NCBI GenBank assembly: GCA_013697015.1
Contig: JACCXL010000087.1
Coordinates: forward strand, 1-6,029
Direction of reading: 5' to 3'
DNA from: Chthoniobacterales bacterium
GTDB lineage: Bacteria; Verrucomicrobiota; Verrucomicrobiia; Chthoniobacterales; UBA10450
DNA: 6,029 nt
This document shows positions 1 to 6,029 of this stretch, one piece after another. Each line of letters starts with the position of its first letter. Position 1 is the stretch's first letter. The notes under the pieces are model-generated. The model worked only from the letters and a program-made list of their open reading frames with translations. It was not told the origin of the DNA and did not search any database. Position numbers and translations under genes: made by a program.

Positions 1-50
1 GTTTAGACCCACCGAAGGGAGGGATTATTCACTCCTGTTTCAATCGTTCA

Positions 51-64
51 CGGAACCCGTTCCG
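51..64. repeat. Short inverted repeat downstream of the DUF6600-like gene
   Basis: The sequence CGGAACCCGTTCCG is a perfect inverted repeat (six-base arms around CC). It can form a five-base stem with a four-base loop about 50 bases past the stop codon at 115. No run of T follows it on the minus strand, so it is a weak terminator candidate at best. The rest of 1-114 holds no gene that I can support; a second minor dyad, GGG and CCC flanking a TTCG-like loop, sits at about 8-19. Confidence 0.3.
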
Positions 65-114
65 GTCGGGCAGCGCCCTCGACGAACGCTTCCGAGCTGG
101 ACGCAGACAGCAAG

Positions 115-1578
115 TTAGCCCGAAGGCGCGTTCGGGTCGAAATGACCCTTCTTCTTCTTGTTTGGATTCTGCTGTTTGCGTCCCTGTCCTTCATCGGAAG
201 GGCCGCCGCTGCCAGGATTTCCGAACGAATGGATAGGCGCGGTCTCGGCGTGCTGGCGCTCTCCCATCTTCTGATGGTTGCCGCCGCCTTCACGATGGGT
301 TTCGCCGCCTACCTGCGGCGCGTTCCCGTGCTCTTCCGGGTGCGCTTGCGCGCGTTTGGCCTTGGCTTTTTCCGACCCCGCACCGTTCCCATGGCCGTCG
401 CTAGAATTTTCGGCCGGCTTGACCTTATGTCCTCTGCCTGGGCTTCCAGCGTTCTCATCGTTGAGCTTCGCCGCGCCGCGGTTCTTATGACCTCGTCCGA
501 GTTCGCCGCCACTGGTGCTATGCTTCAGTTGGTCTTTGGCGCCGGCATTGTTGCCTTTGTGGTCCTGACCTGACGCCTCGTTGCCCTTAATTCCATTCAA
601 GTCGCCCTGAACGGCGGTCGGTTTTCCGTCCGCGTTCAATTTGCCATTGCCGCCGAGCTTCTTTAAGCCTTGGAACGAGTTTGGATCTTCACTTTTGAAT
701 TTCTCCTTTAGCTGCGCTTGCTGAGCTGGGTCCTTCAGACCCGACCAGCCATGTTCCAGCTTTGGATGGTCAAGTTTTGCCTTCACATTTTTCGGCGCGA
801 TCAGCTGCGCAGATTTATCCAGTTTCATCGGTGTGTTCACGAGCAACTGTCCACCCTGGATCTTGTTGAAAGCACCATTACCAGCCGCGCCGTTCGCGAA
901 AGCACCATGCTGCAGTTTCAGAGTCGGTATCTTGTGTAACGGCGCGACCGCCAGGCCGTGCAGATTGGGACCATTGTTCACCACAATGTTGTTGCTGTAG
1001 ACGATGTTCGTCACGTTCACGGAATTGTTTACGTAAACCAGGTTCTGATCCTGGGCGTAGAGATGATTCAACAGCACCGGTTCACCGATATATTGCACGT
1101 CGACGAAGTTGTACCACGACGGACCAATATCGTAATCCACGTCCACGTGGCCGGAGATCGGGTGACCTTCATAGACCGCGTCCGTGGATGGTGGCAGCGG
1201 CGCCCAGCCCACCTGCTCGCTGCCGGTGCGCCACGAGACCCATGCGGGACCCCATTCGTTTCCCGGAACCCAGACCCAACCGGTATCAGCAACGTTTGTC
1301 CAGCGCCCGTAATGATAGGTAGCCCAACCGAAATCCTCGTAGGAAACCCAGGTCCAACCAGCGTCGGTGCTCGCCCAATAACCATCCGTGTACGGTCGCC
1401 AGTTATTGTTGCTGGCCGCAACTTGTGGTTGCCAAACGTAACCGTAATCGGCCACTTCAAACCAATTTCCGTCACTTAAATTGTCGTAAAATATCGATAC
1501 ATCCGTTGCGGCCCGCACCTCTTGGATGGCCGGTAAGACACACGCGACCAGCGCCAGCGTAGCTAATTTGAATTTCAT
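115..1578 (-). CDS. Secreted tryptophan-rich DUF6600-like protein with charged low-complexity C-terminal tail
   Basis: A 487-residue protein of unknown function. The start at 1578 is chosen because it begins a good signal peptide (MKFK, then a hydrophobic stretch, likely cleavage after VRA at 23); an in-frame ATG at 1785 would add 69 residues that lie over the end of the protease gene and have no domain character. Residues 39-125 contain 14 tryptophans, in three imperfect repeats with a G(Y/W)xW core (W49, W77, W103), ending in the sequence GPAWVSWR and then GWAPLPP. This pattern resembles DUF6600/YXWGXW-type exported proteins, common in Verrucomicrobiota, Acidobacteria and relatives (recalled, not searched). 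An Asn/Val-rich segment follows at 183-205. From about 260 onward the protein is Lys/Gly/Asn/His-rich and probably disordered, with GRGHK at 361-365 and 381-385, twelve histidines between 340 and 479, and KKKK near the C-terminus. The only cysteine seen is C13, in the signal region. No Shine-Dalgarno is visible. It lies 76 bases downstream of the protease gene, so it may belong to the same transcript or have its own promoter. Confidence 0.85.
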   Translation of the reverse strand: MKFKLATLALVACVLPAIQEVRAATDVSIFYDNLSDGNWFEVADYGYVWQPQVAASNNNWRPYTDGYWASTDAGWTWVSYEDFGWATYHYGRWTNVADTGWVWVPGNEWGPAWVSWRTGSEQVGWAPLPPSTDAVYEGHPISGHVDVDYDIGPSWYNFVDVQYIGEPVLLNHLYAQDQNLVYVNNSVNVTNIVYSNNIVVNNGPNLHGLAVAPLHKIPTLKLQHGAFANGAAGNGAFNKIQGGQLLVNTPMKLDKSAQLIAPKNVKAKLDHPKLEHGWSGLKDPAQQAQLKEKFKSEDPNSFQGLKKLGGNGKLNADGKPTAVQGDLNGIKGNEASGQDHKGNNAGAKDQLKHSTSGGELGRGHKNRGAAKLNDENAGSPGRGHKVKPAENSSDGHGNGAGSEKAKAKRAQAHPEEHGNAPQVGGETHREGGGNHQKMGERQHAETAPIHSFGNPGSGGPSDEGQGRKQQNPNKKKKGHFDPNAPSG

Positions 1579-1654
1579 AGTTATGGAAGAAAATTTACCG
1601 CGAACCTGAGCATGCTCCGACGGGCAGGGGGTGCTCAAGCAGAATCGTCCCCGC
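1579..1654. other. Intergenic gap between htrA and the DUF6600-like gene, with nested dyad symmetry
   Basis: This 76-base gap holds the perfect palindrome GAGCATGCTC at 1608-1617. It overlaps an inverted repeat, TGAGCA (1607-1612) against TGCTCA (1632-1637), separated by 19 bases. On the minus strand GAGCA occurs twice, so the two pairings exclude one another in an RNA. No T-tract follows either stem in the direction of transcription, so this is not a standard intrinsic terminator. I see no convincing -35/-10 pair and no Shine-Dalgarno before the 1578 start. It could be an operator, a leader structure or chance. Confidence 0.4.
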
Positions 1655-3193
1655 CTAACGAGGCCGCAGCACCACGAAAGACCGCGCCCGATGCCGGCAA
1701 ACCGAGAGAACGTGGGTCTGACTGGGATCGAGCGAACCCACCAGCTTCTTGTATTCCGCCACCGAAGTGACCGGCTGTTGATCAACTTCCTCGATCACAT
1801 CGCCTGCCCGCAGCTCGGCCGAAATTCCTTCTGCTTTGGTCACCACCACTCCACGCACGGACGGAGGTAAATCGAGCCGGCGCGCCACATCAGGTGTCAG
1901 TTCATCGACGTTGAGCGCGCCGAGCGGCGCCGCCGCGCTGTCATCTTGGTCTGATTCATCCGCACCCGGCGGCAGCTGTGGCGGCGGCACCTGCGCTCCC
2001 GGACCCTGGGACTGAGGCGCGACACGCGCCGTCTGATAGTCAACCGGCTGCTCTTTAATTTCGGTCGTCGCTTTCACCACTTTTCCGTTCCGGACTACCT
2101 CGAGCTCCACCTTTTTATTCAACTCGACCTGTGAAACGAGGCTGCGAAGCTCCGGAAAATTGCGCACCTCGTGTCCGTCGAACTTGCGGATGACATCGCC
2201 TTTCTGAATCTGCGCCGCGGCCGCGGGTGATCCTTGCACCACATCATCTACGACCACGCCATCAGCGTTCTGGTCGTTCTGGCCGTCTTGCAACCGCCGC
2301 GTTTGGATCCCGAGATAACCGTGGATGATCCGCCCTTGCTTCAGTAAACTCTCGAGGGCCGTTTTCACCGTATTTGAAGGAATCGCGAAGCCGATCCCCT
2401 GTGATCCGCCACTGCGCGAAATAATCGCCGTGTTAATCCCCACCACTTCGCCGCGCAGATTGATGAGCGGACCGCCGCTATTGCCGGGATTGATGGCGGC
2501 GTTCGTTTGCAGGTAATCACCGAAGCTATCTCCGCGGTTAGGGCGTCCTTTCGAACTAATGATTCCGTCCGTGACGGTTTCGTCGAACCCGAAGGGATTA
2601 CCAATCGCCAGGACGAAATCACCTGCCTGCACCCCATCGGAATCGCCGAGCTTCAACGGCTTGAGCCCCGCTTCATCGATTTTGAGAACCGCGACGTCCA
2701 ACTCCGAGTCAGCGCCGACCAAACGCGCTTTTTTCATGCGCCCGTCGCTCAGTTGCACCTCAATGTCATCGACCTGATCGACCACGTGATTATTTGTAAT
2801 AATGTGCCCCTCGTTCGAGACGATCACGCCCGATCCAAGCGAATTCTGCACGAGCGCCTGATCGTTCGGGTTCCGGAACTGCCGTGGATTGCGATTAAAG
2901 AATTCGGACGGATCGAGTCCGTATTGACGGCGCAACGCGATCTTCTTCGACGTTTTGATACTCACGACCGATGGCACGACACTGCCAACCAGCGCGCGGC
3001 GGTCGCGGTTGAGACTTTCGAGTGCGGCGACATCCTTGGGGTCGACGCTCGGCGCGGAAGCCAGCGTGTACTTCTCCGGCGTGGCGCGCGCCAAAATGCG
3101 CAGATCGCCGTGTTTCATCCGGTAATCGTAGAGCAAGGAAATCCCCGCGCTGAGCACGATGACAAAAGCAACAAATCTAAATAAATTTCTCAT
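1655..3193 (-). CDS. htrA: HtrA/Do-family periplasmic serine endoprotease with two PDZ domains
   Basis: Proteins of this family degrade or refold damaged proteins in the cell envelope. The protein has 512 residues. Residues 4-21 form one hydrophobic segment after MRN, either an uncleaved anchor or a signal peptide; no clear AxA cleavage site is visible directly after it. The trypsin-like domain (about 66-285) has the full catalytic triad: H136 in TNNHVV, D166 in ELDVAVLKI and S239 in NPGNSGGP. PDZ1 lies at about 288-382 (starting HGYLGIQTRRL). A Pro/Gln-rich then acidic linker follows at about 383-424. PDZ2 covers about 425-512, with GVVVTKAEG and LRAGDVIEEVDQQPV. Two PDZ domains argue for a DegP/DegQ-like enzyme rather than the single-PDZ DegS, but the exact paralogue cannot be assigned, so the symbol is generic. 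The start at 3193 is fixed by the TAATG overlap with the recG stop. No Shine-Dalgarno is visible, consistent with reinitiation after recG. Confidence 0.94.
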   Translation of the reverse strand: MRNLFRFVAFVIVLSAGISLLYDYRMKHGDLRILARATPEKYTLASAPSVDPKDVAALESLNRDRRALVGSVVPSVVSIKTSKKIALRRQYGLDPSEFFNRNPRQFRNPNDQALVQNSLGSGVIVSNEGHIITNNHVVDQVDDIEVQLSDGRMKKARLVGADSELDVAVLKIDEAGLKPLKLGDSDGVQAGDFVLAIGNPFGFDETVTDGIISSKGRPNRGDSFGDYLQTNAAINPGNSGGPLINLRGEVVGINTAIISRSGGSQGIGFAIPSNTVKTALESLLKQGRIIHGYLGIQTRRLQDGQNDQNADGVVVDDVVQGSPAAAAQIQKGDVIRKFDGHEVRNFPELRSLVSQVELNKKVELEVVRNGKVVKATTEIKEQPVDYQTARVAPQSQGPGAQVPPPQLPPGADESDQDDSAAAPLGALNVDELTPDVARRLDLPPSVRGVVVTKAEGISAELRAGDVIEEVDQQPVTSVAEYKKLVGSLDPSQTHVLSVCRHRARSFVVLRPR

Positions 3194-3195
3194 TA
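3191..3195 (-). other. recG stop / htrA start overlap (TAATG)
   Basis: On the minus strand the recG TAA (3195-3193) and the protease ATG (3193-3191) share one base, forming TAATG. The sequence before it, at the 3' end of recG, has no purine-rich ribosome binding site. This supports the MRNLF start of the protease and suggests it is translated from the recG message by reinitiation. Confidence 0.88.
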
Positions 3196-5253
3196 GCTGA
3201 CGTTGGCGAAAGTTCGTCCCTGTTCTTCGACAACCAACTGCCGGAAACGTTGATTCTCGGGTTCGTCAAGAGTCGGATCTCGCTCCATGATCGCGACCGC
3301 AGCGGCACGTGCGCGCAACATTAACGGCACGTCCTCTTTCAGACTCCCCAACTTCAGCGCCGGCAGTCCGCTTTGCGCGGTGCCGAGCAAATCTCCCGGT
3401 CCGCGCAAATTCCAATCCGCTTCCGCGACTTCGAACCCGTTACTCGTTTTTTCCAGCACCGCCAGCTTCGCCATCGTCTCGGTCGATTTTTCGGAGCTAA
3501 GCAGCACACAATAGGACTTGTGCTCACCGCGCCCGATGCGGCCGCGCAGTTGATGCAGTTGCGCCAGCCCGAAACGTTCGGCGTTTTCAATCAGCATCAC
3601 CGTGGCATTGGGAACATCAATTCCAACCTCGATCACCGTGGTGCTGACGAGGGCGCTGGTTTTTCCGGAGCGGAAGCTATCCATGATTGTCTGTTTCTCG
3701 GTTGCGGGAATGCGGCCATGCAACAAGTCGCAGCGAAAGGGGGCGAGCCGTTCACGCCATGTCGCAAACTCCGCCGCCGCGGCCTTCACGTCCAGTTTCT
3801 CGCTTTCGTCGATGAGCGGGTAAATCACATACATCTGGCGACCAGCTTCGAGCTGCTTTCGCAAGAAGCTCAGGACTTCGCCGAGCTTCTCAGGATCACG
3901 TACGGCGGTGATGATCCGGCCGCGGTTCGGCGGCATCTCGTCGATCACGGAGACATCCAGATCACCGTATAGCGTCATGGTGAGCGTGCGCGGAATCGGC
4001 GTGGCTGTCATGACGAGAACGTCCGGCGCCGGCTCACGGCCGGTGAGAAGCGCACGTTGCGAGACACCGAACTTGTGTTGCTCGTCAATGACAACGAGTC
4101 CGAGCCCCGAAAACGCAACACTCTCGTAAAGTAATGCGTGCGTGCCGATGATGATGTCAGGTCGATCAACTCCCGAAAGCAAGGGGAGGAAACTCTCGTC
4201 CTGACGCGCGCCGGTCCGCAGAGAAAGCTTTACTCCGAGAGGATCGAGCCATTGGCATAATACGGAGTAATGCTGCTCCGCCAGAATCTGGGTCGGCGCC
4301 ATGAGTGCTACCTGAAACCCGGCTTCCACTACGCGCAGCATCGCGGCCACCGCGACGACCGTTTTCCCAGAGCCGACATCACCTTGGAGTAATCGATTCA
4401 TCGGCTGCGGCGTCTCTAAATCGCCACGAATTTCGTCGATTACCCTGCATTGCGCGGCGGTGAGCTGAAAGGGCAGAGAAGCGAGGAATTTCTGTTCTAG
4501 CTTCCCCTTGCCGGAATGAGCTCGGCCCGTGCGTGTCTTCGCTCGTTTCCGTCGTGCCGCGATCGTCATTTGCAGTGCAAAGAATTCGGAGAAAACAAGA
4601 TGCTGTCGGGCGGCGGCGAGCTGCGCTTCCGACTCGGGAAAATGAATCTCGTGCAAGGCCTCGCCGCGCGCTCCCTCGACAAAATTTCGAGGCAGCAACG
4701 TTGCGACCGAATCGGACGAGATATTCTCGAGCAGCCGGTAGATCACGCTCCGGAGAACGCGCTGCGAAACGCCTTCGGTGGCGGAGTAGATCGGAGTGAT
4801 GCGCCGGAAGTGAATCGAAATTTCGTCGTCATTTTCGATCACCTCGAAATCGGGATGATCCATGCACAAGCGCTGACCACGCCGCCGCGGTTTTCCGAAG
4901 ACCACAAGCCGCTGGCCTGTGGCGATCATCTTTTGTACGTAGTGCAGATTGAACCAGCGCAAAACCAGCGGCTGACTCAGTGCGTGCGCTCCAGTTTCCT
5001 CGATCGTGGCCTCGAAAATTTTCTTCCAACCTCCGAAACGGCGAAGCTGCGTCTTCGTGACCTCACCGCATAGACAGACGGGGCTTTCGCTTTCCTCTTG
5101 CGGAAAACCGGAAAATTCGCGCCGATCTTCGTGCCGCCGGGGAAAGTGAGTAAGCAGATCTTCGACCGTTTCGATGCCGAGACGCCGCAGCGGCGTCAAG
5201 CGTGGACGAGCGATCCAGTCGATTTCAGCGAGCGATTGGTGAAGCTCGATCAT
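3193..5253 (-). CDS. recG: ATP-dependent DNA helicase RecG
   Basis: RecG is a cytoplasmic double-strand DNA translocase that reverses stalled forks and processes Holliday junctions, D-loops and R-loops. The protein is 686 residues, close to the 693 of E. coli. The wedge/OB-fold domain spans roughly 55-150, and a basic linker with many Lys/Arg lies at 234-251. The superfamily 2 motor follows: Walker A GDVGSGKT (291-298), motif Ia APTQILAEQH (319-328), Walker B DEQH (390-393), motif III TATPIPRTL (416-424), STTVIEVGIDVPNA (537-550) and QLHQLRGRIGRG (565-576). The region 605-629, with RGPGDLLG and AQSG, matches the RecG translocation (TRG) motif. The frame stays open upstream to an ATG at 5346, but the start at 5253 is preferred: it gives the ATGA overlap with recJ and family length. 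No Shine-Dalgarno is visible before it. The stop TAA shares one base with the protease start. The N-terminal helical segment lacks the usual glycine-rich turn, although the following GIETVEDLLTHFPRR is typical. Confidence 0.97.
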   Translation of the reverse strand: MIELHQSLAEIDWIARPRLTPLRRLGIETVEDLLTHFPRRHEDRREFSGFPQEESESPVCLCGEVTKTQLRRFGGWKKIFEATIEETGAHALSQPLVLRWFNLHYVQKMIATGQRLVVFGKPRRRGQRLCMDHPDFEVIENDDEISIHFRRITPIYSATEGVSQRVLRSVIYRLLENISSDSVATLLPRNFVEGARGEALHEIHFPESEAQLAAARQHLVFSEFFALQMTIAARRKRAKTRTGRAHSGKGKLEQKFLASLPFQLTAAQCRVIDEIRGDLETPQPMNRLLQGDVGSGKTVVAVAAMLRVVEAGFQVALMAPTQILAEQHYSVLCQWLDPLGVKLSLRTGARQDESFLPLLSGVDRPDIIIGTHALLYESVAFSGLGLVVIDEQHKFGVSQRALLTGREPAPDVLVMTATPIPRTLTMTLYGDLDVSVIDEMPPNRGRIITAVRDPEKLGEVLSFLRKQLEAGRQMYVIYPLIDESEKLDVKAAAAEFATWRERLAPFRCDLLHGRIPATEKQTIMDSFRSGKTSALVSTTVIEVGIDVPNATVMLIENAERFGLAQLHQLRGRIGRGEHKSYCVLLSSEKSTETMAKLAVLEKTSNGFEVAEADWNLRGPGDLLGTAQSGLPALKLGSLKEDVPLMLRARAAAVAIMERDPTLDEPENQRFRQLVVEEQGRTFANVS
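5250..5253 (-). other. recJ stop / recG start overlap (ATGA)
   Basis: On the minus strand the ATG of recG (5253-5251) and the TGA of recJ (5252-5250) form one ATGA. This four-base overlap is the classical arrangement for termination-reinitiation coupling. It decides the recG start over the upstream in-frame ATG at 5346. The bases just before it carry no AGGAGG-like sequence, so coupling rather than independent ribosome entry is the likely way recG is translated (inference). Confidence 0.9.
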
Positions 5254-6029
5254 CGCGGCTGAGCTGCGCGCACCGATTGCACCTGCATCTGCAAGCGCGC
5301 TTCGCCTCCGTATTCGTCCGATTGAATCCGAAAAGCCACATCCCAAGGCGGCTCCGGAAGCGGATCAGCGGCGCCATCGAAATAAATAGCGCGCTGGTGG
5401 TGACTGCGCTGCCGCAGTCGCAATACAAGATGTTTTTCCTTCAAGATTTGTGGCGGCTGCACCGGTTCCACGCCACGCGCGAAGAAAACCGGCTGCGGGT
5501 TGCCGCTGCCGAACGGTTGCAGCATGTCATGCCAGCGCAGCAGCTCACCGGTCAGTTCCGCAAAGGATAGCTCGTGATCGACGTGCAGGCATGCTTGTAG
5601 TTGTTCCTTCGTTAGGAGGGCACGCGCTGCATTGCGGAAAGCGTTCCGAAAAGATTCGAGATTCTCCTCACGTATGGTCAAGCCAGCCGCCATCTCGTGG
5701 CCGCCGAACTTCTCCAGCCATTCGTTGCATCTCGAGAGCGCCTCCACGATCGATAAACCCTCGATGCTCCGCCCGCTCCCCTTCCCGGTGCCGGACTCGT
5801 CAAAACCGATCACAATGGTCGGGCGGTGATATTTCCGGACCAGGCGCGAGGCTACAATCCCAACCACGCCGGGATGCCAGCCGCCACTGCCGACCACGAT
5901 CGCGGCATCGTTTTCCGGGTCGAAGACATGCGAGACCTGCTCGTCCGCGGCGGCAAAGACGGACTTTTCGACGGTCTGGCGTTCACGATTTTTCGCGTCG
6001 AGAAATATCGCTAACTCCGCGGCCTCATT
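5250..6029 (-). CDS. recJ: Single-stranded-DNA-specific exonuclease RecJ, C-terminal part (5' end outside window)
   Basis: RecJ degrades single-stranded DNA 5' to 3' in the cytoplasm during recombinational and mismatch repair. The frame is open to the window edge, so 259 C-terminal residues are present. The N-terminal DHH catalytic domain with its metal-binding aspartates (roughly 300 residues in typical RecJ) lies outside. Numbering from the first visible residue, the DHHA1 domain shows GWHPGVVGIVASRL (50-63), the SGRS motif (85-88) and FGGHEMAAGL (108-117), all hallmark RecJ motifs that align well with the E. coli protein from memory. The C-terminal OB-fold follows, with QPFGSGNPQPVF at 171-182 and a final strand-rich section up to 259. 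A GTG at 5897 opens an internal reading frame but is only a valine inside the domain, not the start. The TGA stop overlaps the recG ATG by four bases, so the two genes are very likely co-transcribed and coupled. I see no frameshift or missing motif in the visible part. Confidence 0.95.
   Translation of the reverse strand, partial: NEAAELAIFLDAKNRERQTVEKSVFAAADEQVSHVFDPENDAAIVVGSGGWHPGVVGIVASRLVRKYHRPTIVIGFDESGTGKGSGRSIEGLSIVEALSRCNEWLEKFGGHEMAAGLTIREENLESFRNAFRNAARALLTKEQLQACLHVDHELSFAELTGELLRWHDMLQPFGSGNPQPVFFARGVEPVQPPQILKEKHLVLRLRQRSHHQRAIYFDGAADPLPEPPWDVAFRIQSDEYGGEARLQMQVQSVRAAQPR

Noticed and set aside
24..46. Possible promoter (TTGAAA and AATAAT on the minus strand) at the left edge
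   Set aside because: The two hexamers are only about 12 bases apart with no matching partner at 16-18 bases, and no gene start follows within the window.
142..573. Plus-strand 143-codon frame beginning MTLLLLVWILLF, looking like a small membrane protein
   Set aside because: It is exactly antisense to the Lys/Gly/His-rich tail of the DUF6600-like gene. Lysine codons AAG read backwards as CTT (Leu), which makes the apparent membrane segment. It has no ribosome binding site and no family resemblance.
958..1479. Plus-strand 173-codon open frame antisense to the Trp-rich domain
   Set aside because: It lacks motifs and a ribosome binding site; the minus-strand protein with signal peptide and aromatic repeats explains the region.
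1579..1785. N-terminal extension of the DUF6600-like protein to the ATG at 1785
   Set aside because: The 69 extra residues overlap the protease C-terminus, have no domain character and would bury the signal peptide that starts at 1578.
2507..3184. Plus-strand 225-codon open frame antisense to the protease gene
   Set aside because: The opposite strand encodes a complete catalytic domain with full triad. The plus-strand product has no recognisable motif and is typical of long antisense frames in GC-rich coding DNA.
3373..3972. Plus-strand 199-codon open frame inside recG
   Set aside because: It is antisense to conserved helicase motifs of RecG; no independent support.
4516..5073. Plus-strand 185-codon open frame inside recG
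   Set aside because: It is antisense to the RecG wedge domain and has no recognisable product.
5254..5346. N-terminal extension of recG to the ATG at 5346
   Set aside because: The extra 31 residues overlap recJ coding sequence and look like out-of-frame translation; the ATGA overlap at 5253 gives the family length.

Overview
This window is a compact, entirely minus-strand gene block from a fairly GC-rich bacterial chromosome. I see no mobile element, RNA gene, CRISPR array or phage module. Read in the direction of transcription (right to left) the order is: the C-terminal part of recJ (running off the right edge), recG, a two-PDZ HtrA/Do-family serine protease, and a secreted tryptophan-rich protein of the DUF6600-like type with a long charged low-complexity tail.

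The first three genes are packed without spacing. The recJ stop and the recG start share an ATGA (5250-5253), and the recG stop and the protease start share a TAATG (3191-3195). These overlaps fix both start codons, and they suggest one polycistronic message with translational coupling. A 76-base gap (1579-1654) separates the protease from the secreted-protein gene. It holds a perfect 10-base palindrome and an overlapping inverted repeat, but no clear terminator or promoter. The left 114 bases lie downstream of the last gene and contain only weak dyad symmetry.

Functionally, RecJ (5'-3' single-strand exonuclease) and RecG (branched-DNA translocase) both act in recombinational repair and stalled-fork processing. 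The HtrA-like protease and the DUF6600-like protein are both predicted to act outside the cytoplasmic membrane. The block therefore joins a DNA-repair pair to an envelope pair.

The likely source is an environmental bacterium of the Verrucomicrobiota or a related group. This is an inference from three things: the DUF6600-like protein, the absence of any recognisable Shine-Dalgarno sequence before all three visible start codons, and the general flavour of the proteins. I cannot confirm it without a database search. RecJ, RecG and the protease are ordinary family members. The least understood item is the DUF6600-like protein. I found no convincing sign of a wholly new system.
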